From positions 1,302,001-1,366,000 of the forward strand of contig JAWKNO010000001.1 of assembly GCA_041391665.1 (NCBI GenBank): a stretch of DNA of 64,000 bases, written 5' to 3'. Below, one piece after another: positions 53,560-62,499 of this stretch. Source of the stretch: Bacteroidia bacterium (GTDB lineage Bacteria; Bacteroidota; Bacteroidia; J057). The position numbers and the translations under genes are program-made. How positions within the stretch are numbered: the stretch's first letter is position 1; each line of letters starts with the position of its first letter. The notes under the pieces were generated by a model. That model saw only the letters and a program-made list of their open reading frames with translations. It was not told the DNA's origin and did not search any database.

Positions 53560-54759
53560 TCAGGGTTTGTTGCCGGGTATTACTTCGTTTTCTGTCTCTC
53601 CATGTGGTGTATGGATAAATTGTTTATTGGCTCCTTTTAACTTAAAGAGCAGGGTAAACATGGTGAAAAAAGTGCCGGGCAATGTTATCAATGCCTGAAA
53701 AAATCTTCGGTTGTAAAACGATAAAGGTACGGCCAGCGCCAATGCCAGTCCAAGCAATGCAAGCAATCCCCACCAGGTCAATACGGGTAAATTCAGCCAT
53801 GGATGCAGAGGAATCGAAATCATGGCAACCATGCCAAGCAGGCCGATATTGATCACACGCGGCAGTTGAATATTGCGAAAAACCGCACTGTTGAACAGCG
53901 AAAAATCTCCCCGAAACAATGCCTTCATTCCCGTTATAAAGTGTTTTGCCAGATATTGATACTGGCTCGCAATCCAGCGCCTTCGCTGGTTCGCAAATGC
54001 TTCCTGGTGTGCTACTTTTTCGTCGTAGACAACGGCATCCCGCACATACCTTACTTTTACGCCCCGAATGCCCAGTCGTACTTCCATATCCCGGTCAAAT
54101 CCTCCGGTATTGTCCATATCAGCGAGTACCTCCGCCAGCAGCGAATAGTCAAAAGCCATAGCAGAGCCGCTCAGGGATGCCGAAAGGCCAAGTGCGCTAC
54201 TTCCCTGCCTGTAAATATGGTTGTTGAGCATTTCGCTGAGGCCATCCAGCACCGCAAGTTTTGTGTTGGAATTTTTTGCGGTTCTTCTTCCCTGAATGGC
54301 AGAAAATCCGGCATCTCTGGAAGCCGATATTTTTTCCAGAAAATCATTTTCCATGACATTGTCTGCATCCAGAATAACGGCGAGGTCATACGTTTCTGTC
54401 AGCGCTGCCATACCTGCCCTGAGTGCCTTGACCTTGGTGGATACTTCAAATGATACCTCGACCAGTCGGATGGGCAACTGGCGCAATTGCAGCATGGTCT
54501 CAGGGCGAAGATTGTCGGCAATGACCACCACTTCGTAATGTTCGTGAGAATAACTCTGATGTAATGCCCTGGTCGCTGAAGAAATGATAACAGCATCCTC
54601 CTTATAAGCCGGAATCAGTACGGCTATTTTTCGGGCCCGCTCTGAAGTAGTAGGCCGATTTATCCTTGGCGGATGGAGGACACCTGCCAGGGAGAAAACC
54701 AGTGTGTAAAATACCACATACAGAAAATACAGGAGTAAAATCAGCTCAATTACAATCAT
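53560..54759 (-). CDS. Membrane family 2 glycosyltransferase
   Basis: The 399-residue protein has an N-terminal membrane helix, then a GT-A core with IPAYKED, DADNVMENDFL (DxD), GGFDRDMEVRL and QRRRW, and two or three C-terminal membrane helices. The Q-x-x-R-W motif is typical of processive or polymer-type GT2 enzymes such as cellulose, hyaluronan or curdlan synthases, but this protein lacks the extra helices of full synthases. It likely extends an exopolysaccharide unit. It lies 13 bp after the Wzc-like gene. Confidence 0.92.
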   Translation of the reverse strand: MIVIELILLLYFLYVVFYTLVFSLAGVLHPPRINRPTTSERARKIAVLIPAYKEDAVIISSATRALHQSYSHEHYEVVVIADNLRPETMLQLRQLPIRLVEVSFEVSTKVKALRAGMAALTETYDLAVILDADNVMENDFLEKISASRDAGFSAIQGRRTAKNSNTKLAVLDGLSEMLNNHIYRQGSSALGLSASLSGSAMAFDYSLLAEVLADMDNTGGFDRDMEVRLGIRGVKVRYVRDAVVYDEKVAHQEAFANQRRRWIASQYQYLAKHFITGMKALFRGDFSLFNSAVFRNIQLPRVINIGLLGMVAMISIPLHPWLNLPVLTWWGLLALLGLALALAVPLSFYNRRFFQALITLPGTFFTMFTLLFKLKGANKQFIHTPHGETENEVIPGNKP

Positions 54760-54772
54760 TGATTTACCGAAA

Positions 54773-56956
54773 TCATTGATTCAGGTTGCGCATTTCTACT
54801 TTATTGAGTACCGAACCCATCAATTTCCCTTCATGCTCAAGGGTTTTCAAATAATCGATAGAAGCGCGGTCGGCAGCGTCAATAGACGTGGTTGCCGAGA
54901 ATACCGGCAATACTTTGGCAGCAAATCTGCTAAGTTCCTGAGAGTCTGCATACTTATTGAGTGGCGCACCTTCCATCAGGATATGGTCATATTTTTCGGA
55001 GAGTTCGATCAGCAGATTTTCAAAATCCTCGGGGTCGAGGACTTCTGCGGGCGAAAAATTACCACCTTCACAGCCAATAACATCCACACCTTTAAATACA
55101 GACGAGGAAATCAATGCTTTGCGTGGCATATCTTTTTTGATATATTTTTCCAGTGAAGGAGACGCACCGGTAATCTGTGTCAGCGAATTGTCTTTAAAAT
55201 TGGTGTCAATAATCAGGACTTTTTTTCCGCTGAGACTGAGAGAGTAAGCAAGCGAAATCAGCAGGGAGGTTTTCCCGGAATCGCTTTTTGTACTGGTGAT
55301 CAATAAGGTTTTGGGCCCTTCCTCAATGATTTCGTGGCGCACTTTCCTGAGCAATTGTTTGTAGTTTTCCAGGCTGGGGTTTTTGTGGGTTTCGTTGAAG
55401 AGCGAAACGAGGTCCAGATTGGTATTGGTCAGTCGGTTGAGGGGCGCGAGATATTTTAACCCGGTCTGAGCGACAAAGTTGGATGGATAACGGATGCTTG
55501 TATCGAGGTACTCCATCAGGAAAATAGCCGAAATACAGAGCGCCCCGGTAATCAGTCCGCTCAATACGACGAGCATCAGCGTGCGGGAAGGTTCTGGTTT
55601 ATCCGGAGGTTGTACAAACTCCACCTGACTTACAGAGCCAAGCGTTGCATTTTGGGAGGCCATTTTGGCTTCGTTGAGTTTGGACAAGACCGTAAGGTAA
55701 GCGTCGCGTGCGAGTTCTACTTCTTTTCCGTAGGAGGAAGGAGAGGCTTCGCTGACCGTAAATGTCCCAGCCTGATTTCCCAGTCGCTTGAGTTCTCTGT
55801 CGATAGAAGTAATGCGACCTCTGGCAATTTCAATGCGCAGTTCGCTGTCGATCTTCTGATTGATCAGTCTTTTCCGCTCGGCATCAGGGGTTCCGTATTC
55901 TTCAGATACAGACTGAAAAAGTTCTTCGGCTAGTTCTCTTCGTGTGGTAGCCAGCGAGTCGAGAATACCCTGGGCTTTAAAGCCCATACGAACATATTTG
56001 TTGTTGAGTCTTCCCAGGCGGTTGCGAAGAATCATCACCTGGTTTCCCCCACGGGTAACTTCTGTTTCGAGATAAGGTTTTTTCTCACTTCCGGCAAAGT
56101 AGTTGTCAATTTCTATGAGTTTTCTTTCTGCGGAAAATATCTCCTGGTTGGCTTTTTCCCGCTCTGTTTCCAGCTCGGTTACGAGGCTAAGTATGTCTTG
56201 TGCCGAATTGGAGATATCTGCAACGCCTTCGGATTTACGGTAAGCATCCCAGGCCTGCATTTTTTCATCGAGGTCATGTTTTTTCTCGCCGAGCATCTGG
56301 GAGAAATAACTCACACTATTGCGTGCCTGAGAAGCTTGTGAGCGGTTATAAAAACGGATAAACTCCTGACAGATCGTATTTACCACAAGCGCAGACAGAT
56401 AGGGGCTTTCGGATTCATATTCAATACTGATAAAATCAGTTCCCGGAATCCGCTTTACGATAAGATCTTCCTTGAGAGAGGCATCATCATACCTCATCAG
56501 GCGAAGGATATCAATATGTTTTCGCTCCAGTTCGTCGGTTGAAAGTAACACCTGCAGGGAGTCGAGCCGGGTTTTGTATCGTTTTTTTGCGACACGTATT
56601 TCATCAGCCGAGTACATCGTCCTGACAGCACCGAGATTGCGCATGGGTTCCGTATTGTCGAGGTCGTGAAGCATAAGCTGATAGGAAACGAGGCTTAAGA
56701 CTTGTGGGGACTGGATAAGTTCTTCCATTCCACGAAACTTAGCTTCGATTTCATATTTTTGCTTTCCCTGCATATCGCTCAGGGAAAATATTTCATCGTT
56801 ACCCTCAGTGATCCCCGAGGACAAACGCGCATGCGCTTTATACTTTTTGGGAGCATTTCTGGTAATGAGAAAAGTCGTGACCATAGCGAGTGTAGTTACT
56901 GCCAGAATCAGCCATTTTCTTCGAAGCAATACTTTTGTAAAGTGCAAAAGGTCCAT
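54773..56956 (-). CDS. Wzc-like chain-length regulator with degenerate tyrosine-kinase domain
   Basis: The 727-residue protein has a first membrane helix (about 14-32), a long periplasmic Wzz domain with coiled coil (about 190-420), and a second helix (about 478-500). A cytoplasmic P-loop domain follows. Its Walker A reads TSTKSDSGKT (Lys562) in place of the usual S-x-x-P-G-E-G-K-S/T, Walker A' keeps Asp584 (VLIIDTN), and the Walker B Asp of the third motif is Glu662 (ILMEGAP). No C-terminal tyrosine cluster is present. Chain-length control is likely; autophosphorylation may be lost. Confidence 0.88.
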   Translation of the reverse strand: MDLLHFTKVLLRRKWLILAVTTLAMVTTFLITRNAPKKYKAHARLSSGITEGNDEIFSLSDMQGKQKYEIEAKFRGMEELIQSPQVLSLVSYQLMLHDLDNTEPMRNLGAVRTMYSADEIRVAKKRYKTRLDSLQVLLSTDELERKHIDILRLMRYDDASLKEDLIVKRIPGTDFISIEYESESPYLSALVVNTICQEFIRFYNRSQASQARNSVSYFSQMLGEKKHDLDEKMQAWDAYRKSEGVADISNSAQDILSLVTELETEREKANQEIFSAERKLIEIDNYFAGSEKKPYLETEVTRGGNQVMILRNRLGRLNNKYVRMGFKAQGILDSLATTRRELAEELFQSVSEEYGTPDAERKRLINQKIDSELRIEIARGRITSIDRELKRLGNQAGTFTVSEASPSSYGKEVELARDAYLTVLSKLNEAKMASQNATLGSVSQVEFVQPPDKPEPSRTLMLVVLSGLITGALCISAIFLMEYLDTSIRYPSNFVAQTGLKYLAPLNRLTNTNLDLVSLFNETHKNPSLENYKQLLRKVRHEIIEEGPKTLLITSTKSDSGKTSLLISLAYSLSLSGKKVLIIDTNFKDNSLTQITGASPSLEKYIKKDMPRKALISSSVFKGVDVIGCEGGNFSPAEVLDPEDFENLLIELSEKYDHILMEGAPLNKYADSQELSRFAAKVLPVFSATTSIDAADRASIDYLKTLEHEGKLMGSVLNKVEMRNLNQ

Positions 56957-57042
56957 AGAAATACAAATAAATCACGCTTGCGAAATAATCAAATTATTCT
57001 TTGAAAAAAGGGACGGATTCCTTTTCCGAATAACAGGGTATT

Positions 57043-58272
57043 TTATAAATACTTTATATTCAGTAAAAAAGCCACCCACAAAATCAAAGCCGCCATGCCT
57101 GCAAGTACTGCCAGAAATAGCGGTGCTTCATGTAGCGGAAACCGGGATTTACCCCAGGTCACCTGCTTTAGCGAATGAGAAAGGCTTACCGCCGAATCTT
57201 TGGTCGCCTTCAATTTACCCAAAACTTCAAGATACGCTTCCCTTGCGGCTTCCATTTCCAACCTGTAAGGGGCAAGAGCTGTTTCTTCTTTGAGGGTAAG
57301 TTTCCCGCGAAGATACTGAATTTGTTGCTCCAGAAACTGTTTTCTTGCCAGCGCACTTCCCAATTCTACCATCAATTCACGATCGTCGGTCCGGGTGTTT
57401 TGTGCAAAATTGGAGGTCCTGATGATTGTCTGCTGATTTTTATCCTTTTTATTTTTGAGCATAACCGTTTTCAGGCTTTCGATAAGTGCCTCTTCTTCTT
57501 TTTTGTTGATCTCCAGTGTACTGATCCTCGTCAGTATTCCTGCAATTTCGGAATGCCGGGCCTGACTCCGGATAAACTCTCGGTGAAATTGAAGCCGGTT
57601 AGATTTTTCTTCCAGCTCCGTACGTTTTTGCTCCAATAATCGCTCCAAAAGATCAACAGATTTACTCAATCTTTCTTTTCCGACAATTTCATAATACCGA
57701 ATATATTCTTCTGCATAGACATTGACCATGTAAGTAGCGAGTTCTGACTCTGGTGAATGTGCCTGAATACTGATTTGGTCTGTATTGGGAATTCGCCTGA
57801 CCGATAAGTCCCGGTTGATTTTTTCGGGCGTATAATTCATCCTTTCCAGAATATCTGTGATCATACTGTCCAGAGAAGACGGCGAAAGTCCGAGCTGAAG
57901 TTTCTCCCTTTTTTCTTTGATTGCTTCGACTGCAAATAGGCGCATTTCTTCGGGATAGGCACCTTCTAACTCTTCATGGGGGAAAAAAGGTGTTTTTTCC
58001 ATATCATGTATCGCCAGGCGGAATGCCAGCAGACTTTGCATTCGCGGCTGGTTCATGGAGGAGACTAATTCATGAATCCGGTTGTTCAGACTTTCCTCGG
58101 TTTCATTTTTATCGAGTGCAACGACCTGTATCCGGGCCTCAGAGGTGAATGACCGGGGAAGGAAAGTGAAAATCGCATAAATCAGCCCCATAATTGCAGT
58201 TGGAAAAACAGCAATCACTACACCCGCTTTGACACGGCCCCAAACTCCGCTGTTTATTTTTCTTTTGCCCAT
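57043..58272 (-). CDS. Wzz-type chain-length determinant, middle paralog
   Basis: The ATG at 58272 is used (overlapping the upstream gene by 19 bp). The 409-residue protein has two membrane helices, at about 15-33 and near the C-terminus, that flank a large periplasmic coiled-coil domain. No cytoplasmic kinase domain follows. It is one of three Wzz-type proteins coded in series, and it resembles the periplasmic part of the downstream Wzc-like protein (ISIQAHSPE and FISIEYESE segments are comparable). Confidence 0.85.
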   Translation of the reverse strand: MGKRKINSGVWGRVKAGVVIAVFPTAIMGLIYAIFTFLPRSFTSEARIQVVALDKNETEESLNNRIHELVSSMNQPRMQSLLAFRLAIHDMEKTPFFPHEELEGAYPEEMRLFAVEAIKEKREKLQLGLSPSSLDSMITDILERMNYTPEKINRDLSVRRIPNTDQISIQAHSPESELATYMVNVYAEEYIRYYEIVGKERLSKSVDLLERLLEQKRTELEEKSNRLQFHREFIRSQARHSEIAGILTRISTLEINKKEEEALIESLKTVMLKNKKDKNQQTIIRTSNFAQNTRTDDRELMVELGSALARKQFLEQQIQYLRGKLTLKEETALAPYRLEMEAAREAYLEVLGKLKATKDSAVSLSHSLKQVTWGKSRFPLHEAPLFLAVLAGMAALILWVAFLLNIKYL

Positions 58273-59546
58273 AAGAGTAATAATTTTTCTTTGAAAAGCC
58301 CGCCAAAATGGAGGCAAATCACAATGCCTAATGTAATCCAGAGGAAGTTTAAAAGATTCGGTATTCTCCTTACGTTGTTGTGGGCTATGTCTTGTTGAAA
58401 TCGCGAAAAGTTGTTGTATGAAAGGTACGCCATCGTATTGGCGCTGGTGATCATTTCCTGATATTCTCTACTATCATTGCTGGTGTTTCTTCTTGGGATA
58501 ATGGTCCAATTTGTCTCTCCATAGAAAGGAATAATTTCCTGATGTGCGGCTTCAATATCCTGGTCCAGGTTGTTGACCTCAAGGCTGAGCTCCTGGAGCC
58601 TCTGTGCGTGCAGCCGAATGGTGTTTGCCAATGTCTGGTAGCTGTCCGTTGGATATTCTTCCTGTAAATTTTTCAGATAACGGAGTATATGCTGACCTTC
58701 GGCGATGATATCACTTGCTTCCTTCATCCGTATCTCCTGCTGTTTCTCCAAATTTTGAATATGTTTAATCGCTGATTGGGTCTGCGCGTTTTCCCTTACC
58801 TCAAACATGGTGAGCCGGGGATAATGGGGATGTAGCCAGTACTGGCGGCCGTCAACCTTCATGGCAAATCGCTCTTCATCAAAATCGGGGGTCCAGTTGT
58901 CGGCCAAAACATTTAACTGCTGCTGAATGACGCTGATCTCTGTCTGTACGTTGGTTTGTAATAACGCCTGATCCACCTGTACGATTTCCCTGCACAAATC
59001 ATTGACGACAAAGGCCGATAAAAGATCGTTTTCGCTGGAGAAAGAAATGATTCCGGCGTTTCCGTCCTTTTCCCAGATGATTTTCAGGTTTTGAAAAAGA
59101 CTTTGTGCATCATATCCCATTTGCAAAAGTAATTTCTGCGGATGGTTCATGAGGAGAATTTGGGGATCCTGCGTGTGAAGATATTGGGCAAACTGATCGC
59201 GGTATTGTTGTTTTTGTTCGGCGGAATAGCTTTCTGGTACAATTCGGAATGGCGTTGGTGTGGAAAGGTCATGTACCGCCAGCCGAATACCGGTATTGCG
59301 CAGTGCATTGAGCAGCAATGTTTTTTCCATTTCTCTGGCAGGTATCGCATATGCTTGCAGGAAGGTTTCCGGCAAAAACATTTCCTTCCTCAAAACCGAA
59401 TCGGGCCTGATGGTAATCCTTGTCTGATAGGTGAAAGAGTCCGTCCTCCTTACAATTACCCAACCGCTGAGCAACAATAAAGCTACCAGGAAAAATTTTC
59501 CGGTTTTAGAACCTGTCAAGGAATTGATATGTGTAATTCTCCGCAT
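58254..59546 (-). CDS. Wzz-like chain-length determinant, first paralog (divergent)
   Basis: The ATG at 59546 is preferred to a TTG at 59555. The 430-residue protein has an N-terminal membrane helix (about 18-35), a periplasmic region with long helices (190-330), and a C-terminal membrane helix. It has the Wzz layout, but the sequence is poorly conserved relative to the two downstream paralogs. It is the first gene of the minus-strand operon and probably forms a mixed oligomer or a copolymerase with its neighbours. Confidence 0.72.
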   Translation of the reverse strand: MRRITHINSLTGSKTGKFFLVALLLLSGWVIVRRTDSFTYQTRITIRPDSVLRKEMFLPETFLQAYAIPAREMEKTLLLNALRNTGIRLAVHDLSTPTPFRIVPESYSAEQKQQYRDQFAQYLHTQDPQILLMNHPQKLLLQMGYDAQSLFQNLKIIWEKDGNAGIISFSSENDLLSAFVVNDLCREIVQVDQALLQTNVQTEISVIQQQLNVLADNWTPDFDEERFAMKVDGRQYWLHPHYPRLTMFEVRENAQTQSAIKHIQNLEKQQEIRMKEASDIIAEGQHILRYLKNLQEEYPTDSYQTLANTIRLHAQRLQELSLEVNNLDQDIEAAHQEIIPFYGETNWTIIPRRNTSNDSREYQEMITSANTMAYLSYNNFSRFQQDIAHNNVRRIPNLLNFLWITLGIVICLHFGGLFKEKLLLLWAKEK

Positions 59547-59740
59547 GATAATCAAAAGCTGCCCGCCGGCCCCTTGCTCAGGCTGTTTATGTATGCATCA
59601 GTACAGAAAGATCAGGGGCTTTAACCTAATAAATATAATGAGAGAATAACCGCTGACATATAGAATGGCGGCTGGCTGCCCGTCTGGTAGTCTGATCGGG
59701 GAAAAATCCATGTTGAGTTGTACTACCGGTTGACTTTAGA

Positions 59741-59772
59741 TTGAATAATCAATTAACTATCTGTTACCTTTG
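59741..59772 (+). promoter_or_regulatory. Candidate promoter TTG-N21-TACCTTTG close to the GT start
   Basis: TTG (59741-59743) and TACCTTTG (59765-59772) are separated by 21 bp. The -7 box ends only 3 bp before the ATG at 59776, so transcription would begin at or inside the codon region: either the transcript is leaderless or translation begins further in. Confidence 0.5.
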
Positions 59773-59775
59773 TAT

Positions 59776-60969
59776 ATGCTTCATGCTTTCGAAATTCTTT
59801 TCTGGAGTTCCCTTGCTGTCATTTTTTATGCCTATATCGGCTATGGGCTGATACTGGGCCTGCTGGTCAAAATAAAGGGATGGCTTAACCTGTCTGATTT
59901 TCAGGTATCTGCTGATTTTGTACCGGAAGTTACTGTTGTAATTGCTGCTTATAACGAGGCGGAAATTCTTGAAGAAAAAATTCTCAATACCCTTGCGCTG
60001 GATTACCCCGCCGAAAGCATTAAGGTAATTTTTGTGACTGATGGATCTGATGATCACAGTTCGGAAATTCTCCAACGTTATCCTTCTCTTCTCCATCTTC
60101 ACCAACCGGTTCGGGCAGGTAAAATAGCTGCGGTCAGTCGTGTGATGCCACGGGTGACTACGCCGGTGACGGTATTTACAGATGCAAATACCCTGCTCAA
60201 CCGGGCTGCTATACGCAATTTGGTCAAACATCTTTTTCACCCTCAAACGGGTGCTGTGGCAGGCGAAAAGCGAATTTTGAGCGAGGATGCCGATAATGCG
60301 TCCGGGGCGGGAGAGGGATTGTACTGGCGGTATGAATCGCTGCTTAAAACCTGGGACGCCAGGCTCTATTCGGTCGTTGGCGCTGCGGGAGAACTGTTTG
60401 CCATTCGCACAGAGCTGTTTGAAGCACTACCCGAAGATACGTTGATCGAGGATTTTGTGCTGACCGTAAAAATCGCTCTGCGAGGGTATCGTGTGGCGTA
60501 TGCGCCTGATGCGTTTGCGCTCGAAGGGCCTTCGGCCTCTGCTTCGGAGGAACTGAAGCGAAAAATCCGGATTGCCGCAGGCGGCCTTCAGGCTGTCGGG
60601 CGACTTCGCGCTTTGCTCAATCCTTTAAGATATGGTGTGCTTTCCTTTCAGTATATTTCTCATCGGGTGCTTCGCTGGACCCTTGCCCCCCTGGGGTTGC
60701 CGATTGTGGCGTTGAGCAATCTGATCCTCGCATGGCAGGGGGAATGGACGTATCAACTGATTTTGGCGGGCCAAATACTCTTTTACCTGGCAGCATGGGC
60801 AGGGTATATGCTGGAACACCGGCATATACGGCTGAAACCGCTATTTATTCCCTACTATTTCTGCCTGATGAATTATGCTGTATTTGCCGGTTTTTTTCGA
60901 CTGATTCGGGGGCAACAATCCGTAATATGGGAGAAAGCCTCTCGCCGGGGAACAGGGAAAACTTCCTGA
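59776..60969 (+). CDS. Membrane family 2 glycosyltransferase
   Basis: The ATG at 59776 is the first methionine. The 397-residue protein has an N-terminal membrane helix, GT-A motifs AAYNEAEILEEK, DGSDDHS, TDANTLLN (DxD-like) and EDFVLTVKIALRG, and three or four C-terminal helices. The KIRIAAGGLQAV segment corresponds to the Q-x-x-R-W-like region of related synthases. It is transcribed divergently from the Wzz operon and may add the first sugars or extend the chain. Its stop lies 6 bp from the next convergent gene. Confidence 0.9.
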   Translation: MLHAFEILFWSSLAVIFYAYIGYGLILGLLVKIKGWLNLSDFQVSADFVPEVTVVIAAYNEAEILEEKILNTLALDYPAESIKVIFVTDGSDDHSSEILQRYPSLLHLHQPVRAGKIAAVSRVMPRVTTPVTVFTDANTLLNRAAIRNLVKHLFHPQTGAVAGEKRILSEDADNASGAGEGLYWRYESLLKTWDARLYSVVGAAGELFAIRTELFEALPEDTLIEDFVLTVKIALRGYRVAYAPDAFALEGPSASASEELKRKIRIAAGGLQAVGRLRALLNPLRYGVLSFQYISHRVLRWTLAPLGLPIVALSNLILAWQGEWTYQLILAGQILFYLAAWAGYMLEHRHIRLKPLFIPYYFCLMNYAVFAGFFRLIRGQQSVIWEKASRRGTGKTS

Positions 60970-60975
60970 AACAGA

Positions 60976-62436
60976 TTATTTTTTTGCCTTGAGGACCTGT
61001 GAAAAAAGAAACGCATCGCGGATTTCTTCTTTATAGGTCTGGTCGAGTTCTATATCCTGGAAGAATGATCCTCCTGCAATAAAACGTACCGTTACTGCCT
61101 TCTCAGGGTTTTGGGCAATCGCCTCGATGATACCCTGATCCCCTCCGACGGGGAAGCGAATCTTTTCAACCAGCACACCTTTTTTCTGATAACGTACACT
61201 GCGTTTGTCAAGGGTGGGAATCCGGCTGCTGATTAACGGCTGTTGATCTGCAATATGGATTTCAACGCGTGTGTGATAAAGTCCTTTTTCCGAGCTGAAT
61301 GTGGAGGAAAGGAATAATTCTCCTTTTTCGTCCAGATCTGCTTTGATACAGGGCGTAGTAGCCTCTTCATCCATCTCATGGAAAATATAAGTATAACTTC
61401 CTTCCCCCCGAAGCCCGTCTTCCTGTAACCTGAAACGATCGTACAGGCCGGCGACGAGTGATTCATTTTTCAGTATTTCGCCCACAAAATCCTCTTTTTT
61501 CACAATGGAATTTAAGGTCACGCTAATATCGTCCTGCTTCATAGGAATCACGACGGTTCTTTCCCGCTGGGCAACCGAAATACAATCCATTTCATACAAT
61601 TTGAAATCGGAGTCTTTATCGATGACAAGATAGAGTACTTCTGTCGCTTTCTGATAAGCGAGGAGCACTTCATTGCGGTTTGCAATCACATCTTTTACCG
61701 TAAAGTCTATATTATCTACCGATGGGTCGAAACTGTGATTAAGGCCTCCGGGACGGGTCCGATAGTTCAGATTGGGACTATGAGCAACCCGGAAATTTTT
61801 GCCAAGCAGGGCAGCCGCAGCCAGATTTTGTTTTTCTGAAAGTTTATCCAATACTCGCTGCGTATCAAATACATCTTCCGTACGGGGAAATCCCGGATAA
61901 AAAACCAATTCTTTTCCACCAATAGTTACAACAATATAGTTGGGCGCTTTTTGGGTGATGGTGAATAGTCTGTTGCTGAGAGGTAACACGTTTACAGGCT
62001 CAAGCCCCATGGGAATCTGCATAAAAGGATCTTCCCAGACAGGCGTATAGTCTCCTTCAAAATTGCTGTTAGGCTGGAAAAAATGTACGGAGGAGGGGGT
62101 GCGGTCAGGAGTATAAATATTTCCGTCGGTTGCTACCTTTTCAATCATACCTTCTGCTACTTCCGGTTCCTTGAGCTCTTTGCGGGATGCTGGTCTTACA
62201 TATATCCAATGTTTCATTCCGGAGGGAGAACGGTCAAAATATCCTTCTTCCACTGCCTGAAGATAAGTGCGGGAAAGATAGATTTCTGCCCCAACCTGAA
62301 TTTCATCAGTCGATGGTTGTGTGGTTTCCTGAAGTAAGGAATAGTCCCGCTCGCATTCAGAAAACTCCTGCGCTTCCGTGGTTGCAGCTGTAAAAAATAA
62401 GAGCAGACTCAGAAAAATGGTAGTTTTTGTGTTCAT
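60976..62436 (-). CDS. Secreted protein, unknown function
   Basis: The 486-residue protein has a signal peptide (ending TTEAQ). The rest is beta-rich by eye, with many Asp, Glu and Thr, and it carries no domain I recognise. The region near residue 100-125 has a YTPDRTPSSVHFF stretch, and the C-terminal part contains AEHIADQQP-like strands. It is single, between the glycosyltransferase and the DUF885 gene, and may be an extracellular or periplasmic accessory protein. Confidence 0.75.
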   Translation of the reverse strand: MNTKTTIFLSLLLFFTAATTEAQEFSECERDYSLLQETTQPSTDEIQVGAEIYLSRTYLQAVEEGYFDRSPSGMKHWIYVRPASRKELKEPEVAEGMIEKVATDGNIYTPDRTPSSVHFFQPNSNFEGDYTPVWEDPFMQIPMGLEPVNVLPLSNRLFTITQKAPNYIVVTIGGKELVFYPGFPRTEDVFDTQRVLDKLSEKQNLAAAALLGKNFRVAHSPNLNYRTRPGGLNHSFDPSVDNIDFTVKDVIANRNEVLLAYQKATEVLYLVIDKDSDFKLYEMDCISVAQRERTVVIPMKQDDISVTLNSIVKKEDFVGEILKNESLVAGLYDRFRLQEDGLRGEGSYTYIFHEMDEEATTPCIKADLDEKGELFLSSTFSSEKGLYHTRVEIHIADQQPLISSRIPTLDKRSVRYQKKGVLVEKIRFPVGGDQGIIEAIAQNPEKAVTVRFIAGGSFFQDIELDQTYKEEIRDAFLFSQVLKAKK

Positions 62437-62499
62437 ATACGCCTCCTTTCAACGAGTCGAATTGTATTGTTCAATAGTTGTTTAACTTATCCAGAGCAA

